From Verrucomicrobiota bacterium (GTDB taxonomy: Bacteria > Verrucomicrobiota > Verrucomicrobiia > Limisphaerales > JAFGQR01): 40,480 nucleotides of DNA. Position numbers and translations under genes: made by a program. The stretch covers positions 1 through 40,480 of the forward strand of contig JAFGQR010000035.1 of NCBI GenBank assembly GCA_016935555.1, given 5' to 3'. Below the pieces are notes generated by a model. It saw nothing but the letters and a program-made list of their open reading frames with translations. It was not told the origin of the DNA and ran no database searches. This document shows positions 26,008 through 35,538 of the stretch, in pieces; the first letter of the stretch is position 1, and each line of letters begins with the position of its first letter.

Positions 26008-27384
26008 ATGCCCGATCGATGCCCTTCCCCGCAGGCGATGACCCGAGTCCCGCCCCCGCGCGTCCCCCGCACCTGGCTCGGCGCCGCCAGCCTTCCGCTC
26101 CTGATCCTGGCCGCACCGCCGGCCCACGCCGGCGCCCTGGAAGATTACGTCCGCACCCCGGATGACGCCTTCCAATGGACAATCCGGTCGCGCAGCGAGG
26201 ATGCCGGCTTCGCGCGGGTCCATCTCGACGTGACCTCGCAGCGGTGGCGCTCCCACCCCTGGCAGCACCACGTCCAAATCGTTTACCCCACCCAGCTCCG
26301 CCACCCCGACGCCGCATTCCTGTTCATCACCGGGGACGGCGACGGCAAGAGCGCCCTGGGGCTGCTGAACACGGTTGCGGAACGCGCCGGCGCGGCCGCA
26401 GCCGTCGTCACCCAGGTGCCCAACCAGCCCCTGTGCAACGGCCGCCGCGAAGACGCCCTCATCGCCTTCACCTTCGACCAATATACAAAAACCGGAGACG
26501 CAACCTGGCCGCTGCTCTTCCCCATGGTCAAAAGCGCCGTGCGCGCCATGGATGCGGTGGCCGGGTTCGCGCACCGGGAACGCGGCCACCGGATCGGGCG
26601 CTTTGTGGTGTCAGGCGCCTCGAAACGCGGTTGGACCACCTGGCTGACCGGCGCGGCCGACCCGCGCGTGGCGGGCATCGCCCCCATGGTCATCGACATG
26701 CTCAACATGAAAGCCCAAACCCAATGGGCCGACCGGGTCTATGGCCGCCAAAGCGAACGCATCCGCGACTACACCGACCTCGGCCTCGTCGCGCGCCTGG
26801 ACGATCCCCCGATGAAACGGCTGCGCGACTGGGTGGATCCCTATAGCTACCGCCAGCGCTACACCATGCCCAAGTTGATCCTCCTCGGCACCAACGACCC
26901 CTACTGGACCGTCGATTCCCTCCGCCATTACTGGCATGACCTGCCCGGCCCCAAACTCCTCTTCCAAGCCCCCAACGGCGGCCACGGCTTCAACGCGCCC
27001 AAGGGCCTGCCCCCCAACGACGGCTCCCACCAAGCCACCCAAACCCTCGCCGCGTTCGTCCAAATGCTCGCCGATGGCCACCCCCTGCCCACCGTCGACT
27101 GGCAGTTCACCCACAACTCACACCCCGAAATCACCGTCGTCACCCGCCCTCCCGCCCATCGCATCCAGCTCTGGAGCGCCACCTCCGCCGACCGCGATTT
27201 CCGCAACGACCCCTGGCACCCCCACCCGCAGGTGAAAACCCTCACCTCCCACGCGCGCTTCGACCTGCCCCCACCCGAACGCGGCTACCGCGCCGGCCTG
27301 GCCGAGGTGCTCCTCACCTCCCCCACAGGCCACCCCTACCGCCTGTCCACCGCCGTTCGCGTGGTGCCGGACCCGCCCCGGTAA
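26008..27384 (+). CDS. PhoPQ-activated pathogenicity-related (PqaA-type) alpha/beta hydrolase (458 aa)
   Basis: After a basic N-terminus and a hydrophobic segment (LGAASLPLLILAAPPAHAGA, about 24-43) that looks like a signal peptide, the sequence follows the PqaA family: LEDYVRTPDDAFQW at the mature start, FITGDGDGKSALG, and the nucleophile elbow GASKRGW with Ser at about 205. A LLGTNDPYW Asp (near 296) and a NGGHGFN His (near 325) complete an alpha/beta-hydrolase triad. The C-terminal 120 residues form a beta-rich domain. The name comes from a Salmonella gene; in environmental bacteria these are probably secreted esterases or peptidases of unknown substrate. ATG at 26038 is the alternative start. 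Confidence 0.87.
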   Translation: MPDRCPSPQAMTRVPPPRVPRTWLGAASLPLLILAAPPAHAGALEDYVRTPDDAFQWTIRSRSEDAGFARVHLDVTSQRWRSHPWQHHVQIVYPTQLRHPDAAFLFITGDGDGKSALGLLNTVAERAGAAAAVVTQVPNQPLCNGRREDALIAFTFDQYTKTGDATWPLLFPMVKSAVRAMDAVAGFAHRERGHRIGRFVVSGASKRGWTTWLTGAADPRVAGIAPMVIDMLNMKAQTQWADRVYGRQSERIRDYTDLGLVARLDDPPMKRLRDWVDPYSYRQRYTMPKLILLGTNDPYWTVDSLRHYWHDLPGPKLLFQAPNGGHGFNAPKGLPPNDGSHQATQTLAAFVQMLADGHPLPTVDWQFTHNSHPEITVVTRPPAHRIQLWSATSADRDFRNDPWHPHPQVKTLTSHARFDLPPPERGYRAGLAEVLLTSPTGHPYRLSTAVRVVPDPPR

Positions 27385-27418
27385 CCCCACCCCGCGTCCC
27401 CAGCCGCGCAGCCCGGCG

Positions 27419-27447
27419 TTGCTTTCCAGCGCCGCATTCCCCACCCT
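27419..27447 (+). promoter_or_regulatory. weak candidate promoter of the DUF192 gene
   Basis: TTGCTT (27419-27424) and CACCCT (27442-27447) are 17 bases apart and the ATG is seven bases downstream. The -10 box is weak; position and spacing match the other candidates in the window. Confidence 0.25.
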
Positions 27448-27454
27448 GACGCCC

Positions 27455-28015
27455 ATGCAGCCGCGGCGCTTGACAGCATGGACGGCGGGATTGGGGCTTG
27501 CGGTTTGGGCCGGGTGCTCCAAGCCCGGGCCGGACCCTGCAAGCCCGCCGGCAGCCCCGCCGCGCCCCACGGCCGGTGCGCCCGCGCGCGGCGAGCTGGC
27601 CATGAACCACGCGCAACCGAAACTGCCCACGCTCAAGCTGTGGCTGGACGGCGCGGAGCTGGAGGTCGAACTGGCCACCACGCCCCGCCAGATCGCCACC
27701 GGCATGATGTTCCGCAAAAACCTCGCCGAAACCGAGGGCATGCTCTTCGTGTTCGCCATCCCGCACCGCACCGCCTTCTACATGCGCAATACCACCCTCC
27801 CCCTGTCCTGCGCCTATATCGACCCCGGAGGCGTCATCCGCGAACTCCACGACCTCCAACCCCTCAACGAAACCCCCGTCGAGGCCGCCTCCGACCAAAT
27901 CCAATTCGTCCTCGAAGTCAGACAGGGCTGGTTCCAACGCCACCGCGTCGCCGTCGGCACCCTCGTGCGAACCCAACGCGGGGCCCTGGCCGAAACCTTC
28001 TTCCCCGCGCGCTAG
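27455..28015 (+). CDS. DUF192 family lipoprotein (186 aa)
   Basis: A short basic N-terminus, a hydrophobic stretch and AGC-S at residues 19-22 suggest a lipoprotein modified at Cys21, followed by a Pro/Ala-rich linker. The DUF192 domain begins around residue 65 with the diagnostic ELATTPRQIATGMMFRKNL and continues with EGMLFVF, FYMRNTTLPLSCAYID and ALAETFFPAR at the end. The function of DUF192 is not established. The start at 27455 places the lipobox at the right distance; an in-frame ATG at 27419 would weaken the signal. It lies 25 bases before hemL and may be co-transcribed with it. Confidence 0.9.
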   Translation: MQPRRLTAWTAGLGLAVWAGCSKPGPDPASPPAAPPRPTAGAPARGELAMNHAQPKLPTLKLWLDGAELEVELATTPRQIATGMMFRKNLAETEGMLFVFAIPHRTAFYMRNTTLPLSCAYIDPGGVIRELHDLQPLNETPVEAASDQIQFVLEVRQGWFQRHRVAVGTLVRTQRGALAETFFPAR

Positions 28016-28040
28016 CCCGGTACCCCAAACCTGATCCGCC

Positions 28041-29324
28041 ATGTCGCGCCCCCAATCCGAAGCCCTCTTCGCCCAAGCCCTCCAGTGCATCCCCGGCGGC
28101 GTCAATTCCCCCGTCCGCGCCTTCCGGGCCGTCGGCGGCACGCCCTTCTTCGTCGAACGCGCGAAGGGCGCCCGGGTGTGGGACGTGGACGGGAACGCGT
28201 ATGTGGACTACGTGGGCACCTGGGGACCCGCCATCCTGGGACATGCGCCCCCGGCCATTCTCCAGGCCGTATGCCGCGCGGCCGAACGCGGCACCAGCTT
28301 CGGCATCCCCCACCCGGCGGAGGTCGCCATGGCCCGGCGCGTGTGTGCCGCCGTGCCCAGCGTCCAGAAAGTGCGACTCTGCAACAGCGGCACCGAAGCC
28401 TGCATGGCCGCCATCCGGCTCGCCCGCGGCTTCACCCGACGCGACACCATCCTCAAATTCGACGGCTGCTATCACGGACACGCCGATTCGCTCCTCGTCA
28501 AGGCCGGCTCCGGCGCCCTCACCCTCGGCCACCCCGACAGCGCCGGCGTGCCCGCCGATTTCGCCCGGCATACCCGGGTACTGCCGTTCAACGATCCCGA
28601 CGCCCTCGACGCCACCTTCGCCGCCTGCGGCGACACGCTCGCCGCCGTCATCCTCGAACTGGTCCCGGCCAATGCCGGCCTCTACCTGCCCCAGCCCGGC
28701 TACCTCGAACACCTCCGCCAACTCACCCGCGCCCATGGCACCCTCCTCATCGCCGACGAAGTCATGACCGGATTCCGCCTCGGGTTCGGCGGCGCCCAGC
28801 ACCGCCTCAGCCTCGAACCCGACCTCACCTGCTTCGGCAAAATCATCGGCGGCGGCCTCCCCGTGGGCGCCTTCGGCGGCCGCGCCGACATCATGGATTG
28901 CCTCGCCCCGCTCGGTCCCGTTTACCAGGCAGGCACCCTGAGCGGCAACCCCCTCGCCGTCGCCGCAGGCCTCGCGACCCTCGACCAGCTCGAAGACGGC
29001 AATGCCTACGCCCGCCTCGAAACCCTCGGAGCCCAGCTCGAAGACGGGATCAAAGACGCCGCCCGTGCCGCGGGCGTGCCGGTCCAATTCCAGCGGATCG
29101 GCTCCATGTTCTGCGCCTACTTCGCTGCCCACCCCGTCCGCCGCCTCGCCGACGCCCTCACCAGCAACCGCCAGCAGTTTGCCGCCTTCTTCCACGGCAT
29201 GCTCGCCGAAGGCATCTACCTCGCACCCTCCCCCTTCGAAGCCGGATTCCTCTCCACCGCCCATACCCCGCACGACATCGAAACCACCATCCAAGCCGCC
29301 GCCCGCGTCCTCAAGCGGCTCTGA
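28041..29324 (+). CDS. hemL: glutamate-1-semialdehyde 2,1-aminomutase HemL (427 aa)
   Basis: This PLP enzyme converts glutamate-1-semialdehyde to 5-aminolevulinate in the C5 pathway of tetrapyrrole synthesis. Hallmarks are [17 protein letters not shown] (17-33), NSGTEA (115-120), [35 protein letters not shown] with the PLP-ring Asp at 239, and the PLP-binding Lys267 in [29 protein letters not shown] and a normal C-terminus follow. Length is that of the family. Its stop faces the murA stop one base away, so there is no room for a terminator between the convergent genes. Confidence 0.97.
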   Translation: MSRPQSEALFAQALQCIPGGVNSPVRAFRAVGGTPFFVERAKGARVWDVDGNAYVDYVGTWGPAILGHAPPAILQAVCRAAERGTSFGIPHPAEVAMARRVCAAVPSVQKVRLCNSGTEACMAAIRLARGFTRRDTILKFDGCYHGHADSLLVKAGSGALTLGHPDSAGVPADFARHTRVLPFNDPDALDATFAACGDTLAAVILELVPANAGLYLPQPGYLEHLRQLTRAHGTLLIADEVMTGFRLGFGGAQHRLSLEPDLTCFGKIIGGGLPVGAFGGRADIMDCLAPLGPVYQAGTLSGNPLAVAAGLATLDQLEDGNAYARLETLGAQLEDGIKDAARAAGVPVQFQRIGSMFCAYFAAHPVRRLADALTSNRQQFAAFFHGMLAEGIYLAPSPFEAGFLSTAHTPHDIETTIQAAARVLKRL

Positions 29325-29325
29325 C

Positions 29326-30585
29326 CTACTCCTCAACACGCCGGATGCGGGCGCCCAACCTGCGCAACTTCACGTCGATCTTCTCGTAGCCGCGGTCCAG
29401 ATGATAAATGCGGTTGATCCGCGTGGTGCCCGCGGCCGCCATCCCGCCAATCACCAGCGCCGCCGACGCCCGCAGATCGCTCGCCATGATGGGCGCCCCG
29501 CTCAGCCGCGAAACCCCTTTCACAATGGCGCTGGCCCCCTCGATCGAGATCTCCGCCCCAAGCCGCGCCAGCTCGCTGACATGCATGAAGCGCGACTCGT
29601 AGATCCGCTCGGTGATGATGCTCAAGCCCGGCGTCAGAGCCATCAGGGCCATCATCTGCGCCTGAACGTCCGTCGGAAACCCCGCATAAGGCTGCGTGGT
29701 GATGTCCACAGGCCGAAGCCGCCCGCCCCGCCGAACCGTCAGGGTGAACCCGCGCCGCTTGATGCTCACCCCCGCCTCCTGAAGCTTGTCCATCACTGCG
29801 CTCATGTGGTCCGGACGCGAGCCCAGGAGGGTCACCTCCCCGTTGGTGGCCGCCGCCGCGATGGCGAACGTCGCCGCCTCAATCCGGTCCGGAATCAGCT
29901 CGTGGTCGGTGCCGTGCAGGGCTTGAACGCCATTGACAGTGATCGTGGGACTCCCCGCCCCCGCGATCCGCGCCCCCATCTTGTTCAGAAAATGCGCCAG
30001 ATCCGCAATCTCAGGCTCGCACGCGGCGCTTTCAATCGTGGTCACCCCCTCGGTGAGGGTCGCCGCCATCAGCAGGTTGGCCGTGCCCAGCACGGTGGGC
30101 CCAGAGCGCCCCCCCAGGAAAACCTCCGCCCCCACCAGCCTGGGCGCCTTGGCATGAATATACCCGCTCTCAATCGCCACTCTCGCCCCCAGGGTTCGCA
30201 GCCCTTTCAAATGCAGGTCGATCGGCCGCGGCCCGATCACGCAACCGCCCGGCAGGGAAACGGTCGCCTGCCGTTGCCGCGCCAGCAGCGGCCCCAAAAT
30301 GCAGATCGAACCGCGCATCTTCCGGATCAGATCGTAATTGCCCACCGGGTTGAGCTTCTCCGCGCAAACCCTCACCGCGTCCCCCCGCATCGACACCCGC
30401 GCGCCCAGCGACGCCAGAATCTGCAGCATGAACCGCGTATCGCTCAAATCCGGCACGCGCCGGATGACGCACGGCTCCGGCGTCAGCAGCGTCGCCGCCA
30501 TGATCGGCAACGCGGCGTTCTTCGAGCCGCTGATGGTCACGTCGCCGTGCAGCGGCACGCCGCCTTTGATCAACAAACTGTCCAT
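29326..30585 (-). CDS. murA: UDP-N-acetylglucosamine 1-carboxyvinyltransferase MurA (419 aa)
   Basis: MurA transfers enolpyruvate from PEP to UDP-GlcNAc, the first committed step of peptidoglycan synthesis. The catalytic Cys is at residue 115 in LPGGCVIGPRPID, so the protein should be sensitive to fosfomycin. Lys22 is in ISGSKNAALPI, and further blocks such as LGTANLLMAA, DRIEAATFAIAAA and the C-terminal IYHLDRGYEKIDVKLRRLGA are typical. The gene begins 63 bases after prmC, with which it probably forms an operon; the prmC-murA linkage is common in bacteria. Confidence 0.97.
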   Translation of the reverse strand: MDSLLIKGGVPLHGDVTISGSKNAALPIMAATLLTPEPCVIRRVPDLSDTRFMLQILASLGARVSMRGDAVRVCAEKLNPVGNYDLIRKMRGSICILGPLLARQRQATVSLPGGCVIGPRPIDLHLKGLRTLGARVAIESGYIHAKAPRLVGAEVFLGGRSGPTVLGTANLLMAATLTEGVTTIESAACEPEIADLAHFLNKMGARIAGAGSPTITVNGVQALHGTDHELIPDRIEAATFAIAAAATNGEVTLLGSRPDHMSAVMDKLQEAGVSIKRRGFTLTVRRGGRLRPVDITTQPYAGFPTDVQAQMMALMALTPGLSIITERIYESRFMHVSELARLGAEISIEGASAIVKGVSRLSGAPIMASDLRASAALVIGGMAAAGTTRINRIYHLDRGYEKIDVKLRRLGARIRRVEE

Positions 30586-30648
30586 GTGATGTTCATTGCC
30601 GCCAACCCGACCCGCCCCAAGACGCCCACCATATCGGCCCGCCCGCCG

Positions 30649-31503
30649 CTAGGCCCGGCGAACAGTCAGATGCCGCGGGCGCCCAGCGTAGTCCGGCGTG
30701 ACACCTTCGACAACCCACTTTTGAGCGCGAAACAACTCCTCAAGCACGCCCGACTGCCCGTCGCCAAACTCAACCATCAAACGCCCGGCCCCGGCCAGAA
30801 ACGGCGGCGCCTCCCCAGCCAACCGCCGGTAAAATGCCATGCCGTCGGGACCCCCGTCCAGCGCCAGCACGGGATCGTACTCGCGCACTTCGGGCTGCAG
30901 CATCGCCAGCTCGCAACTGGGAATATACGGCGGATTGCTCACGATCAGATCGAACCGAAGCCCGGCCGGCACCGCCGCCAGCCCGTCGCCCTCGTGAAAC
31001 CGGATGCGCCCGTCCACGGCATGGCGGCGCGCGTTCTGCCGCGCCACCGAGAGCGCACCCGGCGAAATGTCCAGCGCGTGGACTTGTGCGCGGGGGCAGC
31101 GCACCGCCAGCGCAATCGCCAGACAACCACTGCCCGTCCCCACGTCCAATGCCAAAGGCTCCGAGACCGCCAGCGCGCCCAGCCACCTCCACCCCGCCTC
31201 GGCCAGCAGCTCGGTTTCGGGCCGCGGAATCAACACGCGCCCGTCCACCGCCAACTCCAGCCCGCAGAACGACACGGTTCCCAGAATGTGCTGCAGCGGC
31301 TCGCGCCGGCCGCGGCGCTGCACCAGGACCCGAAGCCGGTCCAGCTCGGCCACCCCCAGCACCCGATCGAAACTCAGATACAACTTCAGACGCGGCACCT
31401 GCAGCACGTGCGCCAACAGCAACTCGACCTGCAAACGCGGTGAGTCCACACCCTTGCGCGCCAAGAACTCGCTGCTGCGTTGGATGACTTCCAAAACCGT
31501 CAC
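30649..31503 (-). CDS. prmC: peptide chain release factor N5-glutamine methyltransferase PrmC (284 aa)
   Basis: PrmC methylates the GGQ glutamine of release factors. The N-terminal helical domain (1-80) is followed by the HemK landmarks LIPRPETELL (about 91-100), the SAM-binding loop ALDVGTGSGCLAIAL (118-132), HALDISPGALSVARQNA and the catalytic NPPY at 190-193 in IVSNPPYIP. YDPVLALDGGPDGMAFYRRL follows. GTG at 31503 gives the expected family length and has a GAGG four bases upstream; in-frame starts further upstream add only non-conserved sequence. The prfA gene, often its neighbour, is not seen here. The 272 bases upstream hold no recognisable gene. Confidence 0.92.
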   Translation of the reverse strand: MTVLEVIQRSSEFLARKGVDSPRLQVELLLAHVLQVPRLKLYLSFDRVLGVAELDRLRVLVQRRGRREPLQHILGTVSFCGLELAVDGRVLIPRPETELLAEAGWRWLGALAVSEPLALDVGTGSGCLAIALAVRCPRAQVHALDISPGALSVARQNARRHAVDGRIRFHEGDGLAAVPAGLRFDLIVSNPPYIPSCELAMLQPEVREYDPVLALDGGPDGMAFYRRLAGEAPPFLAGAGRLMVEFGDGQSGVLEELFRAQKWVVEGVTPDYAGRPRHLTVRRA

Positions 31504-31775
31504 AACCTCACAATGCCCACACACCGGATCGCCCCCCACCCCAAAACGCGCCGAAACACCCCGTCCCGCATCACCTCGCACACGCCCCACCCGCGCGCCG
31601 TAGCCCCCATCCACATGCCATCGATATGCCCCATACATAAACGCCAACCCCAAACCCCGCAAGCCCCCCTTCCAGAACAAAAACGTCGGGCTCAGGATTC
31701 CAGGCTTGCGCAACCCACGGAGCATAGCCGCGAAAAGGGGAGCGCGCCCCGAACTCACCGCCGGCGCCGGCCCCG

Positions 31776-34622
31776 TTACGCCAGCGCGTCGGCAAGCAGC
31801 TCCGCCATGTGGCGCGGATGCGCCCGGCTCAGGTCGCCGATCTGGTGGCGGCAACTGGTGCCGCTGGCCACCACCTCGGTCCCCGCAGGCTGCGCCGCAA
31901 TCAGGTCCAGCAGCGGCTGCGCTATCTGCCGCGACAACTCATACGTCGATGCCATCGTGCCGAACGCCCCCGCCATCCCGCAGCAGCCCGTCTCCAGCAG
32001 GCCGACCTGCCGCCCCGGCAAGCGCCGCGCCAGGCGCGCCATGAAGTCCGGCTTCACCAAGGCCTTGGCATGGCAATGCGCATGAATCACCACGCTGCCC
32101 GCCCGTTCCGCAAACCGCAACGCCGCCGGCTCGCGTTCAAGAAGATCCCCGATGAACTGCTCGAACAAATAACACCGCCCCCGCACCTCGTCCGCCCCCT
32201 CGAGATTCAGCTCGCGGTAATCCTCGGCGAACATCGCCCAGCAGGAGGGCTCGAGGAAAATCACCGGCAAGCCGGCACAGGGTGCGCCGCGCAGCAGCGC
32301 CAGGTTGCGCCTGCCCCAGCGTCTCACGGCGTCGAGATTCCCTTGGCTGAACGCCGGCCGCCCGCAGCATTGGCGGCTCCGAACCACTCGCACCTCGTAG
32401 CCCGCAGCCTCGAGCACCGCCACCGCCGCCTTGCCGATGTGCGGCTCGTGGTAGCGCACAAACGTGTCGTCCCACAAAACCACCGGCCCGCGCCGCCCGG
32501 CCGCAGCAACCGGACGCCGTTCGAACCAGCGGTCGAACCGTTGCGCCGCATAAGGTGGCAGCGGGCGTTTCGCGGCGATGCCCAGCGTGTGCTCCATCAG
32601 CCGCCGGACCAGGGGCATCCGAAGCGCCGCGTTCGCCATCCCCGGCATCAAACACCCCAGCCGCCCCAGCAGGTCCACCGCGCTGATCAGGCGCGCCGCC
32701 CAGGGCAGCCCGTAGCGCCGGTGCCGGGCGTGGAGCAACTCGGCTTTCAGCAGGGCAAGATTCACGTTCGACGGGCATTCGCTCGCGCACGCCTTGCACG
32801 CCAGGCAGTGGTCCAGCGCCATCGCCAGCTCCGGCGCCGCCAGCGCCTCTCCGGACGCACCAAACCGGCCTTCCAGCGCGGCGCGAATCGTGTTCGCGCG
32901 CCCGCGCGTGGACATGATCTCCTCGCCGGTCGCGATGAACGTCGGGCACATCGTGGGGGTCTCCTTGCGGCAGCCTCCGCAGCCGTTGCATTGTTCCAGG
33001 TTGCCCACGAACGAATGATCCCTTGCCGCAAACGCCAGCACCGGCTCGAACGGAACGCCCAGCGCATACCCCGGCCCCAGCCGCAACTGCCGGTCGATCG
33101 CATACCGGGGCGCCCCAACACCGCGCATCTCGACGATCTTGCCCGGGTTGAACACGTTCTGCGGATCGAACACGCGCTTGATCTGTGCCGTCACCCCCAG
33201 AAGCGCGTCGCCCAGGTGATCATGCAAATACTCCGTCCGCGCCATGCCTACCCCGTGCTCGGCCGCCAGCGAACCTCGAAACTGCCTCACCAGCGCCGAA
33301 ACCTCATCCGCAATCTGACGGAACTTCCGGAGATCCCCGGCGTGGTGCAGGTCGAGCACGGGCCGGACATGCAGCAACCCCGAGGCGGCGTGTCCGTAAA
33401 AACAGGCTTTCACCCCAAGCGGGTCCAGAAGCGAACGCAAAGCCGCCACGTATTCCGGCAAACGCCTCGGCGGAATCGCGGCATCCTCAATGCCTGTCAC
33501 GGGTTTGGCAGGGCCGGAACACCCCGTGAGCAGCGACAGCCCCGCCTTCCGCAATTCCCACACCAGCGCCATTTCCCCCGCGTCCCGCACCAGGCGCGTG
33601 CGCCGTCCCAGGCGTTTCCCCTCCAGCGCGGCCAGCCGGGCCGCCACCTCATGGTAAAACTCGACGATCAGAAAAGCCTCACAGCATCCCGCGTCCAGCC
33701 CCAGCAGATCGCGCGCGGCCTGGAAATGCACTTGGCCCCGGGTTTGATCAAACAACACCCGGTCCACGTGCTCGATGGCCACCGGCTGCAGGTCGAGCAA
33801 TGCCACCGTGGCCTCCATGGCTTCGGCCACCGAATCGAAAAACACCACGCCAACCCCCTTCTCGCGCGGCAGCGGAACCACATTCACCTCCGCAGACCAG
33901 ATCGCGGCCAGGGTGCCTTCGCTGCCCGCAAGCAAATGACACAAATGGCCGGGATCATGAAGAAAGCGGCTCAGCCCGTAGCCGGGCCACCGTTTCCGGA
34001 GATCCGGCGGCATGCGCGCGCCAATCTCGGCCGCGTGCGGCCGAATCAGATCGTCCGCCTGCCGGCGCAGCGATTCCAAACCGTCCGTCGCCGCGCTTGT
34101 GCGCACGACCCGCCCGTCAGCCAGCACCAGCTCCAGCGCCCGCACATGGCCGGCGGTGGTGCCGTAATACGGAGCGCGAGCCCCGGACGAATCGCTGGCG
34201 ATCATCCCGCCCAGGGTTGCCCGCGAACTGGTGGCGACATCGGGGCCAAAACACCATCCATGCGGACTGAGACGCGCGTTGAGTCGGTCCAGCACCACCC
34301 CGGCACCCACGCGCACCGCGCGCTGCTCGGGATCGGGAGGGTCAATCCGGCGGTTGTGGCGGGCGAAATCAACAACCACCCCCTCGCCAATCGCGCCGCC
34401 CACCAGCCCGCTGCCCGCACCCCGCGGAATCACCGGCACGCCGGCTTCGGCCGCCGCCCGGATCAGCGCCGCCGCCTGGGCGACGGTTTGGGGAAACGCA
34501 ACGGCCAACGGTTCAACCCGGTAAATCGACGCGTCCGTGGCGTAAAGCTGCCGGGTGAGACGATCGAACCGCACCGGACAACCCGTCGACGCCAAAGCAG
34601 CCTGTTGGCGGGATGTGAGCAT
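31776..34622 (-). CDS. FAD/Fe-S oxidoreductase, GlcD-GlcF-type fusion (948 aa)
   Basis: The N-terminal half is a FAD_binding_4/FAD-oxidase C-terminal module (PRGAGSGLVGGAIGEGVVVDFARHN at about 66-90; GPDVATSSRATLGGMIASDSSGARAPYYGTT), as in glycolate, D-lactate and D-2-hydroxyglutarate dehydrogenases. The C-terminal half carries two 4Fe-4S clusters (CNGCGGC..MCP near 544 and CLACKACASECP near 605) and two CCG domains (CCGRPAFSQG near 750 and GCCGMAGAFG near 879) that pass electrons to the quinone pool. This is the YdiJ-like domain order. The substrate is probably a D-2-hydroxyacid. ATG at 34622 is chosen because upstream in-frame sequence is Pro/Ala-rich and unconserved. Confidence 0.92.
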   Translation of the reverse strand: MLTSRQQAALASTGCPVRFDRLTRQLYATDASIYRVEPLAVAFPQTVAQAAALIRAAAEAGVPVIPRGAGSGLVGGAIGEGVVVDFARHNRRIDPPDPEQRAVRVGAGVVLDRLNARLSPHGWCFGPDVATSSRATLGGMIASDSSGARAPYYGTTAGHVRALELVLADGRVVRTSAATDGLESLRRQADDLIRPHAAEIGARMPPDLRKRWPGYGLSRFLHDPGHLCHLLAGSEGTLAAIWSAEVNVVPLPREKGVGVVFFDSVAEAMEATVALLDLQPVAIEHVDRVLFDQTRGQVHFQAARDLLGLDAGCCEAFLIVEFYHEVAARLAALEGKRLGRRTRLVRDAGEMALVWELRKAGLSLLTGCSGPAKPVTGIEDAAIPPRRLPEYVAALRSLLDPLGVKACFYGHAASGLLHVRPVLDLHHAGDLRKFRQIADEVSALVRQFRGSLAAEHGVGMARTEYLHDHLGDALLGVTAQIKRVFDPQNVFNPGKIVEMRGVGAPRYAIDRQLRLGPGYALGVPFEPVLAFAARDHSFVGNLEQCNGCGGCRKETPTMCPTFIATGEEIMSTRGRANTIRAALEGRFGASGEALAAPELAMALDHCLACKACASECPSNVNLALLKAELLHARHRRYGLPWAARLISAVDLLGRLGCLMPGMANAALRMPLVRRLMEHTLGIAAKRPLPPYAAQRFDRWFERRPVAAAGRRGPVVLWDDTFVRYHEPHIGKAAVAVLEAAGYEVRVVRSRQCCGRPAFSQGNLDAVRRWGRRNLALLRGAPCAGLPVIFLEPSCWAMFAEDYRELNLEGADEVRGRCYLFEQFIGDLLEREPAALRFAERAGSVVIHAHCHAKALVKPDFMARLARRLPGRQVGLLETGCCGMAGAFGTMASTYELSRQIAQPLLDLIAAQPAGTEVVASGTSCRHQIGDLSRAHPRHMAELLADALA

Positions 34623-34791
34623 CCGGCGGCGCGCGGCTTCAGGCCGCCTTGGGGCGAGAGGAGACGCCGGCGCCGGGGCCGTGCACACAGCAGCCGGCAG
34701 ACGAACCACGCCTGCCTTCGTGCAACCGCCTGGCAGTCCCGGGAACCTTGACCCGCTCACGGCACATGACGCCACTGCGCGAACCCCGCGC

Positions 34792-35538
34792 TCAATGCAT
34801 CCGTTTGACCAGCTTATTCATGTCGAAGAGCCGCCCCGGACAACGGGTGTGCCCGGGATGAATCTGCTGGTGCGTCTTGACGGCGCTGACCCGCAAATTG
34901 CAGCGCCTGCGCAGCGCCTCGACAAGCGCCACCAGACTGTCCATCTGCCTGGGCGTCGGCGGGGTCTGGTCAAAATTGCCGACCAGGCAGATGCCCAAAC
35001 TCACCGCGTTGAGCTTGTCGCTGGCCAGATGCCCGCCGTTGAGTTGCCGCGTCCAGCGGCGCGTCACCTCGATGTCACCGTCCTGGATGCCCTTCCCGTT
35101 CCCGATCACAAAATGATACGCCAGGCCGTTCTCCATGTGCCGGGTGTTGCGGTGGTAGTTGTCCATGGCCCTCATCGTCGCCGAGGGCGTGCCGCTGTGG
35201 TGCAACACAATATACTTCCACCGCCCCTTCCGCACCGCGGCACCTTGAATCGCCGCGCGAATGTCGCAACTCAGCACCGGCGCCGCCACCGTCTCTTTCG
35301 AGGGGATAACGAGCCGGCGGCCGGCATAGATCGTGGAGTTCAACGTGAGCTTGTTGTGCCGCGCCAAATCGCTCACCCGGACGCCAAATTGCCGCGCGAT
35401 CAGGGTCAGCGTGTCGTTCTTCTTGATGATGTAGGTCTGGTCCGCAGACGCCCACGGAACGCCCACCGCCAATGCCAGCAGCAGAAGACCGACCGGTCTC
35501 GAACGACCGAGCCGCCCCAGGCGCACCGGGACGATCAT
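34792..35538 (-). CDS. secreted LysM-containing N-acetylmuramoyl-L-alanine amidase (248 aa)
   Basis: A signal peptide (GLLLLALAVGVPWASAD, about 17-33) is followed by a LysM domain (about 36-79, YIIKKNDTLTLIARQFGV...LNSTIYAGRRLVIPS) for peptidoglycan binding. An amidase_2 catalytic domain (about 105-242) has the zinc ligands in IVLHHSGT (His113/114) and HTRCPG (His230 and Cys233 region). It should cleave the amide between muramic acid and the stem peptide and act in cell-wall remodelling. ATG at 35538 places the signal peptide at the N-terminus; an in-frame ATG at 35718 would bury it. It is encoded 170 bases upstream of the oxidoreductase gene on the same strand. Confidence 0.9.
   Translation of the reverse strand: MIVPVRLGRLGRSRPVGLLLLALAVGVPWASADQTYIIKKNDTLTLIARQFGVRVSDLARHNKLTLNSTIYAGRRLVIPSKETVAAPVLSCDIRAAIQGAAVRKGRWKYIVLHHSGTPSATMRAMDNYHRNTRHMENGLAYHFVIGNGKGIQDGDIEVTRRWTRQLNGGHLASDKLNAVSLGICLVGNFDQTPPTPRQMDSLVALVEALRRRCNLRVSAVKTHQQIHPGHTRCPGRLFDMNKLVKRMH

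Noticed and set aside
29002-31443. 813-codon plus-strand frame across murA and prmC
   Set aside because: Both minus-strand genes are certain from catalytic residues; the plus frame is Pro/Arg/His-rich noise.
31504-31775. prfA or another gene upstream of prmC
   Set aside because: The 272-base gap is too short for prfA and has no GGQ-type or other recognisable sequence; the open frame is a chance extension of prmC.
31809-34751. 980-codon plus-strand frame opposite the GlcD-GlcF fusion
   Set aside because: The minus strand has clear FAD and Fe-S motifs; the opposite frame is Arg/His/Pro/Gln-biased without domains.
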